Assembly (NCBI GenBank): GCA_963668605.1
Contig: OY764903.1
Location: 1,860,001-1,924,000 of the forward strand
Source: G963668605 sp963668605
GTDB lineage: Bacteria; Acidobacteriota; Terriglobia; Bryobacterales; Bryobacteraceae
DNA length: 64,000 bases
Direction: 5' to 3'
The notes beneath the pieces are model-generated. The model saw only the letters and a program-made list of their open reading frames with translations, ran no database searches and was not told the DNA's origin. How positions within the stretch are numbered: position 1 is the first letter of the stretch; each line of letters starts with the position of its first letter. Made by a program: the position numbers and the translations under genes. This document shows, one piece after another, positions 44,930-52,521 of the stretch.

Positions 44930-46170
44930 GCGAACATCCTCTAAAGGGCAAGAAGGTCTTCATTCCGCCGATGGCTTACGGTAGCGGGCGCGCCTTCGCG
45001 GCCGGCTTCCGCGCGCTCGGTGTCGATGCCTACATCACGCCGCCCTCGGATCATCGTACGCGCGAACTCGGCGCCAAATACACCTCCGGCGACGAATGCT
45101 ACCCCGCCAAAGTGACCATCGGCGATTTCATGAAGGTGCTTGAACAACCCGAATACGACCCCGCCGAAATCGTCCTCTTCATGCCGACGGCGGATGGTCC
45201 GTGCCGCTTCGGCCAATACGCTCCGTTCCTGCGACAGATCCTCGATTCGAGTGGCTATCAAAACGTGCAGGTACTTTCGCCCACCAGCAAGAACGGGTAT
45301 GCCGGCCTTGGAAAGCTCGCCCAACCATTCTTCCGCACTGGCTGGCGCATGCTCGTCGCGGCCGACATTCTGCAGAAGATGCTGCTGAAGACGCGCCCGC
45401 ATGAGATCCAAAAAGGCGAGACGGACAAGGCCTATCACGAGAGCCTCGAAGAGGTCTGCGTCGCCACCGAACGCTCGCCCATCGATCCGCCGGTCCAGTT
45501 GGAAAACATCCGCAAGGCTCTGATTAACGGCCGCGACCGCTTCCGCAAAATCGACGTGCATCGCGATCCAGCGCGCCCACTGGTCGGTGTGGTCGGCGAG
45601 ATCTTTTGCCGGTTGCACACATTCTCGAATGATGACATGGTGCGCCGCCTCGAAGAGTACGGCGGCGAAGGTTGGCTCTCCGACATCACGGAGTGGATCT
45701 GGTACACCAATAGCGAGCAGTTCCGGCGCCTCAAACTGGTCGGCAAACAATGGTCGGTCGACATGGCCAAGGCGATCATCCGCAATAAGGTCCAGAAGAA
45801 CGACGAGCACGCGTTGATTGAACCGTTCCACGACGACATCAAGGGACATGAGGAACCGCCCGTCGAAGAGGTGCTCGAGTTAGCGCGGCCGTATCTGCCC
45901 AACGATGGCGCACTCGGCGAGATGGTGCTCAGCGTCGGCAAGGCCGTTTGGCTCGCCCGGCACGGCGCCGACGGCATCGTCGATATCAGTCCGTTCACTT
46001 GCATGAACGGGATCGTGGCCGAAGCCATCTATCCGCGCGTCAGCAGGGATCACGGCGGCATTCCGATCCGCAATTTTTACTTTGACGGAACACAGTCCGA
46101 CCTTGATCGCGACCTGGGCGTCTACATCGAACTGGCGCGCACCTATCGGCGCCGCCGGCTCTCGGCCTGA
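44866..46170 (+). CDS. Activase-associated 2-hydroxyacyl-CoA dehydratase-like protein
   Basis: Protein of 434 residues starting MLQQISGQSG, with AAGGA 9 nt before the ATG. It overlaps the 3' end of the upstream gene by 64 nt in a different frame. Segments KVFIPPMAYGSGRAFAAGFRALGVDAYITPPSDHRT, SGDECYPAKVTIGDFMK, MPTADGPCRFGQYAPF, VGVVGEIFCRLHTFSNDDMVRRLE and SPFTCMNGIVAEAIYPRV are typical of the C-terminal part of very long activase-related proteins, where conserved cysteines would bind an Fe-S cluster. In many bacteria both parts form one chain of about 1400 residues; here they are two genes. Together they likely form one complex of unknown substrate. Confidence 0.8.
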   Translation: MLQQISGQSGELPTGEAEDSLGEHPLKGKKVFIPPMAYGSGRAFAAGFRALGVDAYITPPSDHRTRELGAKYTSGDECYPAKVTIGDFMKVLEQPEYDPAEIVLFMPTADGPCRFGQYAPFLRQILDSSGYQNVQVLSPTSKNGYAGLGKLAQPFFRTGWRMLVAADILQKMLLKTRPHEIQKGETDKAYHESLEEVCVATERSPIDPPVQLENIRKALINGRDRFRKIDVHRDPARPLVGVVGEIFCRLHTFSNDDMVRRLEEYGGEGWLSDITEWIWYTNSEQFRRLKLVGKQWSVDMAKAIIRNKVQKNDEHALIEPFHDDIKGHEEPPVEEVLELARPYLPNDGALGEMVLSVGKAVWLARHGADGIVDISPFTCMNGIVAEAIYPRVSRDHGGIPIRNFYFDGTQSDLDRDLGVYIELARTYRRRRLSA

Positions 46171-46189
46171 CGCGTGTTATATTGGGGCA

Positions 46190-46546
46190 ATGTTGGAAGG
46201 TTATACTTCGATTCTCATCTTCCTGGCCTGTGCCATCGTGTTTGCGGTCGGGCTGCTGCTGGTGGTGAAACTGATCCGCCCCTCCGCGCCTTCGAAAGTC
46301 AAACTTGAGGCTTACGAGTGCGGCATACAGGCCGCTTCGAACTCGCGTGGCCGGTACACGGTTCGCTTCTACATCATCGCCATCCTGTTCGTCATCTTCG
46401 ACGTGGAAACGATTTTCTTGTATCCCTGGGCCGTGCGCTACCGGCAACTTGGCTGGTTTGGCGTGGCCGAGGTCGCCGTCTTTTTGGGAATCCTGATCGT
46501 CGGTTACGTGTGGGCTTACAAAAAAGGAGCTCTCGAGTGGGTTTAG
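46190..46546 (+). CDS. nuoA: NADH-quinone oxidoreductase subunit A
   Basis: Membrane subunit of respiratory complex I, 118 residues with three transmembrane helices. Conserved features: KLEAYECGI with the loop cysteine of the TM1-TM2 loop that lies close to the quinone cavity, RFYIIAILFVIFDVETIFLYPWAV in the second helix (essential acidic DVE), and the third helix GVAEVAVFLGILIVGYVWAYKKGALEW. GGGG lies just before ATG 46190. No nuoB or other complex I gene follows; the next gene begins inside its 3' end. The protein looks complete and functional. Confidence 0.93.
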   Translation: MLEGYTSILIFLACAIVFAVGLLLVVKLIRPSAPSKVKLEAYECGIQAASNSRGRYTVRFYIIAILFVIFDVETIFLYPWAVRYRQLGWFGVAEVAVFLGILIVGYVWAYKKGALEWV

Positions 46547-48273
46547 ATGCGTCTGCTGTCGTACGCTGTCTTTGCACCGTTGGTATTCTCTCCAGTACGC
46601 TTTTCGCCGCACCCCAGTTGCGCCTTCTCGAGACCACGGTAGGACCGGTCTCCACAGCCGTTGGCGCCTCCGGCCCCACGCAAACCGTGGAGGCCACAAA
46701 CAACGGCGACGGCTCGCTGAACCTCTCCGTGAGATCATCGGCAGCGTGGGCCGTGCCGTCGGTCGGCGCGGCGCGGAGTTGCGGCATCCGCCAGGGCATA
46801 TGCCTTCCTATCAGCATCGCGCTGCAAACCTCTGCCCTCGCCAAGGGCATCTTCACGAGCACTGTGACCGTGAACGACCCGAACGCGCTCGACGCTCCAC
46901 AGACCATAACGGTCACTGTGCAGGTGGGCGGCGGCGTGCCCGACAAGGTCGACCTGTACGCCGCGCCGAACGGATCGACCGTCACGTCGAAGTTCTACAC
47001 GAACGCGCAGACGCAGTCCATCACCTCCACGCAGAGCGGCGGCGACTGGCTCTCTGTTTCGCTCGACGGCTCGGGATCGTTCCGCTTCATCTATCCGTAT
47101 CTGATCAAGCTGACCGCGCCCGCGGGCATGGCCGCCGGGACTTACAACGGTACGATCACAACGTTCAATTCCACGTTCGCTCCCGACAACAAGCAGATCC
47201 CCGTTACGATGCGCGTCACAACGCAGCCGATCGCTGAACCGGCGCCCGCTTCCGTCGCGATATCCATCGCTCAGGGTTCCGCCAAACAGAAGAAATATGC
47301 GGCGATCGCGAATCGCGGTCTCGGTACGTTGACACTTGGCAGTGTCTCGGCGAACAGCGTTTCCGGCGGCAACTGGCTCACGGCCGAATTGGTGGCCGGC
47401 ACGAACCTCGTCGCCTTGACCGCCGATGCGGGCAGCCTCGCGGTGGGTACCTATCAGGCTTCCGTCAGCGTCGCCAGCAATGCGGCCAACGGCGCCGTGA
47501 CCATCCCGGTTCAACTCGAGGTACTCGCGGACGGCGCGCCGCAGGCCTCGGCGAATGGCGCGGTCAACAACGCCACGTTTGAAGGTGGCGAAGCGCTCGC
47601 CCAAGGCGATCTGGTGGCGATCTTCGGCGCCCGGTTCTCCGCCGGCGATCCGCTCAGCGCCACGTCGCTGCCGCTCGCCACGCAACTCGGCGGTACGCAG
47701 GTTTTTGTGAACGATCGGGCCGTGCCGCTGTTTTATAGCTCTTTCGACCAGGTGAATTTCCAGTTGCCGTTCGACACTCCGGAAGGCCAGGCACTCATTC
47801 GCGTCGACCGTAACGGGCAGCGCGGGAATACAATCACCGCCGACGTGCGCGCTCGTGTGCCGCGCATTCTGCGGCTCGGCATAGGCGATTACGGCATCAT
47901 CGTCAACCAGGACGGCACATTCCCGATACCCGCGACGCCCGGCATCGCCAGCCGGCCGGCCCGCGTGGGCGACGCTCTCGTGATCTACGCGATCGGCCTG
48001 GGCGCGACCAGTCCCGGCGTCACAAGCGGCGCGGCTTCGCCAGCGGTCGAACCTCTGGGGCGTGTACCCGTCACGACAGTCTCGTTCGGGTCTTCCGGCA
48101 TTGCCGCTGGAGTTGCAGTCGACGCCTTGTTTTCCGGTTTGACACCCGGCTTCGTCGGACTCTACCAGATCAACGTGATCGTGCCGCAGGATTCGCCGCG
48201 CGGAGACAATGTAACACTGCGCATCTCTATGGCAGGCGGCGGCAGCAACGTTGTCCGGCTCGCCGTACAATGA
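46537..48273 (+). CDS. Secreted Ig-like protein with Solibacter-type C-terminal domain (TIGR03437 type)
   Basis: Exported protein of 578 residues. GTG at 46537 is preceded by AGGAG at 46525-46529 (7-nt spacing) and overlaps nuoA by 10 nt; the signal is VGLDASAVVRCLCTVGILSSTLFA. Residues 25-380 contain repeated BACON-like all-beta units (VEATNNGDGSLNLSVRSSAAW, GDWLSVSLDGSGSF, GGNWLTAELVAGTN, VPVQLEV-type ends). The last 220 residues form the TIGR03437-type domain (VNNATFEGGEALAQGDLVAIFGARF, DQVNFQLPFDTP, LVIYAIGLGATSPGV, GLYQINVIVPQ). Its overlap with nuoA and with the AlaX-like gene downstream (4 nt) is odd for an envelope protein. Confidence 0.82.
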   Translation: MGLDASAVVRCLCTVGILSSTLFAAPQLRLLETTVGPVSTAVGASGPTQTVEATNNGDGSLNLSVRSSAAWAVPSVGAARSCGIRQGICLPISIALQTSALAKGIFTSTVTVNDPNALDAPQTITVTVQVGGGVPDKVDLYAAPNGSTVTSKFYTNAQTQSITSTQSGGDWLSVSLDGSGSFRFIYPYLIKLTAPAGMAAGTYNGTITTFNSTFAPDNKQIPVTMRVTTQPIAEPAPASVAISIAQGSAKQKKYAAIANRGLGTLTLGSVSANSVSGGNWLTAELVAGTNLVALTADAGSLAVGTYQASVSVASNAANGAVTIPVQLEVLADGAPQASANGAVNNATFEGGEALAQGDLVAIFGARFSAGDPLSATSLPLATQLGGTQVFVNDRAVPLFYSSFDQVNFQLPFDTPEGQALIRVDRNGQRGNTITADVRARVPRILRLGIGDYGIIVNQDGTFPIPATPGIASRPARVGDALVIYAIGLGATSPGVTSGAASPAVEPLGRVPVTTVSFGSSGIAAGVAVDALFSGLTPGFVGLYQINVIVPQDSPRGDNVTLRISMAGGGSNVVRLAVQ

Positions 48274-49427
48274 CGGAGCGTCTGTACTACCACGACGCCT
48301 ATCTCAGCGCGTTTCGCGCCCAGGTCGCTGAAATCGCGGACGACGGCCGCCGTGTCTATCTGGACCGCACGGCCTTCTACCCCAGCTCCGGCGGTCAGCC
48401 TTTCGACACAGGCACGCTCGCCGGCGTCGCTGTGCTGGATGTGATCGACGAAGGCGAACACATCGCGCATATCCTGGCCGCGCCGTTCCAGGGAACTGAA
48501 GCCGAGTGCGCCATCGATTGGCCGCGCCGCTTCGATCACATGCAGCAGCACACCGGCCAGCATCTGCTCTCAGCCGTTCTCGAGGAGCTGTACCACGCCC
48601 GCACGGTGAGCTTTCACCTCGGTGAAGAGAGCTGCACGATCGACGTTGGAGCCGCCGCGTTGACATCTGAACAAGTCCGCGCGGCAGAGCGTCGCGCGAA
48701 TGCTCTGATCACGAGGAACTGCCCGGTGACAGTCCAATTCGCCGATGCGTCCGGCGATCTCGGGCTGCGCAAAGCGTCGCAGCGCGAGGGTGAACTGCGC
48801 GTGATCGAGATCGAGGGCATCGACCGCAGCGCCTGCGGCGGAACGCACGTCCGTCAGACGGGCGAGATCGGTCCGCTGCTGATTCGTAAGCTCGACAAGA
48901 TCCGCGGCGATACGCGCATCGAGTTCCTCTGCGGCTCGCGAGCCGTCGCCCGCGCCCGCGCCGACTACGACGCACTTGCGCAGATCAGCCGCACGCTTTC
49001 CCTGCCCCTCGACGAGACGCCCGCCGCCGTAGCGGCGCAACAGGAGCGACTCAACGAATCCGAGAAGGCCAGCCAGAAGCTGCGCATCGAACTCGTCAAG
49101 CGGCGGGGCCGCGAACTGTACGAGGCGACGCTTCCCGATGCCGCCGGTGTGCGTCGCGTGACATGCCGTCCGGCCGCGCTCGACGACGAAACGCGCATCC
49201 TCGCGCAAAGCTTCTGCGCGCAGCCATTGGCCGTTTTCAGCGCCGTCGTCGAAATGCCGCCCGCGCTGCTGCTGTGCGTCTCCAACGACTCTGGCATCCA
49301 CGCCGGCAACGTTCTCAAAGCGGCGTTGAACGCCGTGGGAGGCCGCGGCGGCGGCAACGCGCAGCTTGCCCAGGGCAGCGTGCCATCACTCGAAGCATTA
49401 AAATCCTTGGAAAACAGCATCGCCTGA
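48270..49427 (+). CDS. AlaX-like alanyl-tRNA editing protein with DHHA1 domain
   Basis: Protein of 385 residues that hydrolyses mischarged Ser-tRNA-Ala or Gly-tRNA-Ala in trans. It has a beta-barrel tRNA-synthetase class II-like N-terminus (LYYHDAYLSAF, DRTAFYPSSGGQPFDTG), the zinc-bearing editing core with HTGQHLLSAVL (HxxxH) near 94 and SACGGTHVRQTGEIG (Cys and His) near 186-200, a coiled linker and a C-terminal DHHA1 domain ending GGRGGGNAQLAQG. This is the longer AlaX form. All four ligands are present. Start ATG at 48270 overlaps the upstream gene by 4 nt. The cell also has full-length AlaS (9150-11786). Confidence 0.87.
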   Translation: MTERLYYHDAYLSAFRAQVAEIADDGRRVYLDRTAFYPSSGGQPFDTGTLAGVAVLDVIDEGEHIAHILAAPFQGTEAECAIDWPRRFDHMQQHTGQHLLSAVLEELYHARTVSFHLGEESCTIDVGAAALTSEQVRAAERRANALITRNCPVTVQFADASGDLGLRKASQREGELRVIEIEGIDRSACGGTHVRQTGEIGPLLIRKLDKIRGDTRIEFLCGSRAVARARADYDALAQISRTLSLPLDETPAAVAAQQERLNESEKASQKLRIELVKRRGRELYEATLPDAAGVRRVTCRPAALDDETRILAQSFCAQPLAVFSAVVEMPPALLLCVSNDSGIHAGNVLKAALNAVGGRGGGNAQLAQGSVPSLEALKSLENSIA

Positions 49428-49469
49428 TCCGTTCCGGCCCTATACTGAGGGTACCGGGAGGCGTATCGG

Positions 49470-49820
49470 ATGCGCGTCTTTCTCGCGTTGCTCTTCGCCC
49501 TGTCTGTGACGGCTGCGGATCGCCCCAAGCCCGTCGCGTTGTCCGACAACCCCTTTGTGCGCGGCCGCATGACCTTCGCCGGATTCGTCGTGCGCTGCAC
49601 GCCCGAGCGCCTGACGATCCACACCCAGAAGCACGGCATCCAGGTCTTTGTCTTGCGCCGCGACACTGCATTTCTGATGGACGGCACGTCCGGCGAGGCT
49701 GCGGATCTCGACGTGAACACCCGCGTCTTCGTCCGAGCCGGCGAGAGCATCGACCAGGAACTGGAGGCCTATCAGGTCGTATGGGGAAAAATCGTCCAAC
49801 CCCTTCCGGCCTCGCGCTGA
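49470..49820 (+). CDS. Small exported OB-like protein, unknown function
   Basis: Protein of 116 residues with a signal peptide (MRVFLALLFALSVTAA). The mature part has short strands (RGRMTFAGFVVRCTPERLTIHT, GIQVFVLRRDTAFLMDG, NTRVFVRAG) like the small exported DUF5666-type OB folds, which is a tentative comparison. GGGAGGCG lies about 10 nt before the ATG. It stands between the AlaX-like gene (42 nt) and tRNA-Lys (67 nt). Confidence 0.65.
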   Translation: MRVFLALLFALSVTAADRPKPVALSDNPFVRGRMTFAGFVVRCTPERLTIHTQKHGIQVFVLRRDTAFLMDGTSGEAADLDVNTRVFVRAGESIDQELEAYQVVWGKIVQPLPASR

Positions 49821-49887
49821 AACCGCATTTTCGAGGCCCGCCCTGTGCTATCCTGAACAAAGTAATCGCAACAAATCCCACCCAAAC

Positions 49888-49963
49888 GGGCCGGTAGCTC
49901 AGGTGGTAGAGCATCTGACTTTTAATCAGATGGTCGCGGGTTCGAGTCCCGCCCGGCTCACCA
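49888..49963 (+). tRNA. tRNA-Lys (anticodon UUU)
   Basis: A 76-nt cloverleaf with encoded CCA at 49961-49963. Acceptor GGGCCGG pairs with CCGGCTC (one G-U); the D-arm is GCTC with GAGC; the anticodon stem TCTGA/TCAGA encloses CTTTTAA with anticodon TTT at 49921-49923; the T-arm is GCGGG with TTCGAGT loop and CCCGC. All arms are intact. An accessory region with transposase remnants begins right after it. Confidence 0.97.
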
Positions 49964-50047
49964 AACTAAATCACTGATTCTAAATGGCTTATCTCACGAG
50001 CCACTCTGTTGTGTATCTAGTATTCATAAAACTTCCCGTTCGGATCA

Positions 50048-50290
50048 TTGATCAATGCGAATCTTGAAGAGTGCATCCGGCCTGGAACGTCGCTATCGCT
50101 GGAAGATGCGCGCCGTCGGGTGGAGGGTTACGTCGAGCAGTACGACAACGTGCACCTGAACAGCGCCATCGACTACATCACGCCGAAGGACATGCTGGCG
50201 GGGCGGCAGCAGGAGATCCACACCGAGCGGGATCGAAAATTGGAAGCCGCGCGGAAGCAACGGCAGATTTATCGCCAGTCGGCCAAGTGA
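50048..50290 (+). pseudogene. IS3-family transposase, C-terminal fragment
   Basis: An 80-residue frame resembling the end of an IS3-type integrase catalytic domain: RRRVEGYVEQYDNVHLNSAI, DYITPKDMLAGRQQEIHTERDRKLEAARKQR. These match the usual ending with (Y)N..HSAI and TP..L.GR. The DDE catalytic acids and the whole N-terminal part are missing, and no upstream reading continues it. It lies 85 nt downstream of tRNA-Lys. The remaining gap to 50503 has no gene that I can support. Confidence 0.72.
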
Positions 50291-50503
50291 AAGAGCCAAG
50301 ACGCAAGAAGCCTCACAACTCGCTTTCCGATTCGCCGTATCAGCCTGATAGGGGCGATAACGCTCGACACTGGACCCCTTGGTGACATTGGCGATGCGTT
50401 GACTTCCCTGTGGTGCGCAAAAACTCCGTCCGAACCAGATCCGCGCTCCAGTAACGTTCTGTAACGTGGGATCCTGAGCGTTCATGCAAGCCTCATTTTT
50501 CGC

Positions 50504-50533
50504 TTGACAGAACACCAAAAAATCGGATAACCT
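50504..50533 (+). promoter_or_regulatory. Sigma-70-like promoter of the CehA-type gene
   Basis: TTGACA at 50504-50509, 18-nt spacer, TAACCT at 50528-50533. Predicted transcription start is near 50540, leaving a leader of about 180 nt. Both hexamers and spacer length are kept in the second copy at 56671. Confidence 0.65.
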
Positions 50534-50549
50534 CGTTTGGAAAGTCAAC

Positions 50550-50571
50550 GATAACGTTAAAGGAATCGTTT
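50550..50571 (+). promoter_or_regulatory. Operator-like site AACG-N10-CGTT
   Basis: AACG at 50553-50556 and CGTT at 50567-50570 with 10 bases between, flanked by GAT and T. It starts 19 nt after the -10 hexamer, so a bound protein would block elongation. Twenty-one of its 22 bases match the second copy at 56717-56738, the most conserved stretch near the promoter. LacI-family binding is a guess based on the CG-centred half-sites. Confidence 0.5.
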
Positions 50572-50719
50572 TTTTCATGGCCGAAGAGCACCCGTTTGGG
50601 GCATGAGTAAAGAGGTATTTGGCGATATCGGCGAGCACGGTCACAGACCAGCCGCCCAGGTACGGATGGAGCGTGGCTAGAATGCCACGACGGAAATTCT
50701 GGTTATTGAGGAGGACCTT

Positions 50720-52453
50720 ATGCAATTCAAGAAGCTGAACCGTGCCGTGGCCTTGCGGGCAGCGCTAGTGCTGATCTTCGGCTTTGCGCCATATTCTATT
50801 TTTGGACAATCGGACCTTGGAACGCTCCGCGTGGCGATTCATGACAAAGCCAATGGGCAGGTCGTGCCGGCGATGATCTGCATCACCTCGCTGGCAGACA
50901 ACACATGGCGCACGCCGCCGGACGGGCGGCTCCCGGCGCCTTATGTCACGAACAAAGATTTTATCGCAGGGCGACTGAAGGAAATTGAGTATATCGCGGG
51001 GGATAAGAAGAAATGGTTTCCCGGAGACGTTGGCCCCGCGGTACTAACGACAGGCGACTTCAAGGAGGACGGCAAACTATGGTACGACAACGTGCGGCCT
51101 ATGCCGTACTGGAAGGAGCCGGCGGCGTACTTCGTCTCGAAGCCGTTTGCCATCACACTGCCGCCGGGGAAGTGGCGCCTCGCTGTGCAACGCGGGCCGG
51201 AATACCTGCCGTACTTCGAGGAGTTCACGGTCACTGCCGGCCAAACGTTGGAACAGAACGTCAAGATGGCGCGCTGGGTCGACATGCCGCGGCAGGGCTG
51301 GTATTCCGGTGATGCGCACGTCCACTCCTGGCGGATCGCGCCGTCGCAGGATGAGTTCATCATGACGTGGGCGCAGGCGATGGACGTGCACATGATGAAC
51401 GTCGTCAGCTACGGCACCCTGAAGGATAACAACGGCGCGATTCAGAAAAGTTACGGCGAGGCTTCCCGGTTTCATCGGGGAGACTATTGGATGGAATCCG
51501 GCGCCGAAGATCCGCGCGAAAACATCAACGAGCAGGGCCACGTGACCCAGATCAACATTCAGAAGATTGTTCGCGACACGAGCAAGTATCATCTGTATGA
51601 TTACGTGTTCGACGGAGTGCATGCACAGGGCGGCCTGGTCGGTTACTCGCACCTGGCTTGGTCGCCGGAGTTCTTTCGCCGCAAGAATCCGGATCTCAAC
51701 CCGGGCTGGGACGCGAGCATCAACATCATCCGGGGCAAGGTCGATTTCATCGACATCCTGGAAGCCGCGCACATGGGGCTGGAGGATTTCTACGATTTCC
51801 TGAACCTGGGCGTCAAACTGATTGCCATGGGCAGTTCGGACTTTCCCGCCGCTTCGGTCGGAGAAGAGCGGACCTATGCGTATACGGGCCGCGGCAAGTT
51901 TACGGTCGATGCATGGTATGCCGCCGTCAAGCAGGGCCACACGTTCACCACCAACGGTCCCATGCTGATGATGACCGTCGGCGGGAAGATGCCCGGCGAC
52001 GAAGTGCGGGTGGGGAAGAACGCCAAGGTGCGCGTGCGCGCAGAGGCCTGGGCGCCGGAGGTGATCGGCGCGCCGAAGGTACTGGAGGTGGTTTCGCACG
52101 GGCGGGTGATCCGCTCGGTGAAGTCGAGCGGCCCCAAGCAGGAAAAACTGACGGTGGAGTTCGAGTTGCCGGCCGACGAGAGCCAGTGGATCGCGGCACG
52201 CACGACCTCTTTTAACGGGGCGCTGGCCCATACCTCGCCGGTGTATATAATCGTGGACGGCGCCAGCTTTGCCGACCAGTCGCAGGTGCCGCAGTTGGTC
52301 GCGAAGCGGCTGAAGGTGCTGGAGTTTATCGAGAAACGGGTGGGCGATCCCAAGCTTCCTAAGAAGAACTGGTCGCCCGGCGAAGTCGGCGAGCTTCTCG
52401 TGCGCATTCAGGATGCCCGCGCGAAGTACTTGGCCGTGGGGAAAGCCCGGTAA
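50720..52453 (+). CDS. CehA/McbA-family metallohydrolase (PHP-type)
   Basis: Exported protein of 577 residues with a signal at 1-30 (ALRAALVLIFGFAPYSIFGQ). An N-terminal beta domain (35-185) precedes the PHP-like catalytic domain starting WYSGDAHVHSWR (HxH metal motif near 198), with VSYGTLKD, GYSHLAWSPEFF and MGSSDFPAAS supplying further ligands near 320-380. The C-terminal part (AWYAAVKQGHTFTTNGPML, GDEVRVGKNAKVRVRAEAW) is typical of this family. CehA and McbA hydrolyse carbamate and ester bonds; the substrate here is unknown. It is followed 68 nt later by a TonB receptor gene and probably shares its transcript. Confidence 0.85.
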   Translation: MQFKKLNRAVALRAALVLIFGFAPYSIFGQSDLGTLRVAIHDKANGQVVPAMICITSLADNTWRTPPDGRLPAPYVTNKDFIAGRLKEIEYIAGDKKKWFPGDVGPAVLTTGDFKEDGKLWYDNVRPMPYWKEPAAYFVSKPFAITLPPGKWRLAVQRGPEYLPYFEEFTVTAGQTLEQNVKMARWVDMPRQGWYSGDAHVHSWRIAPSQDEFIMTWAQAMDVHMMNVVSYGTLKDNNGAIQKSYGEASRFHRGDYWMESGAEDPRENINEQGHVTQINIQKIVRDTSKYHLYDYVFDGVHAQGGLVGYSHLAWSPEFFRRKNPDLNPGWDASINIIRGKVDFIDILEAAHMGLEDFYDFLNLGVKLIAMGSSDFPAASVGEERTYAYTGRGKFTVDAWYAAVKQGHTFTTNGPMLMMTVGGKMPGDEVRVGKNAKVRVRAEAWAPEVIGAPKVLEVVSHGRVIRSVKSSGPKQEKLTVEFELPADESQWIAARTTSFNGALAHTSPVYIIVDGASFADQSQVPQLVAKRLKVLEFIEKRVGDPKLPKKNWSPGEVGELLVRIQDARAKYLAVGKAR

Positions 52454-52521
52454 GGGCGCGGCGCTAGGGGCTCAGTTGCCAGGCGCGGCGCGTGCCGGGA
52501 GTTAAAACCAAGGAGAGTATG

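Larger units (their letters stand above)
50504..50719 (+). promoter_or_regulatory. Duplicated regulatory leader, copy 1
   Basis: The 216 nt before the CehA-type start codon align without gaps to 56671-56886 at about 80 percent identity, continuing eight bases into both genes. It comprises promoter, operator-like site and leader, and ends in GAGGAGGA (50708-50715), a strong ribosome binding site 4 nt before the ATG. The 3' 80 bases are more conserved than the middle. A short local hairpin GGTC-ACA-GACC is present here but is not kept in copy 2. Confidence 0.7.

Noticed and set aside
50600..50725. Conserved minus-strand peptide across both leader copies (NFRRG...TLHP, GWSVTVLADIA)
   Set aside because: The two leaders give similar peptides when read backward, but the substitutions do not favour third codon positions, the frame has no ribosome binding site and runs against the promoter. 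It is better explained by nucleotide-level duplication.
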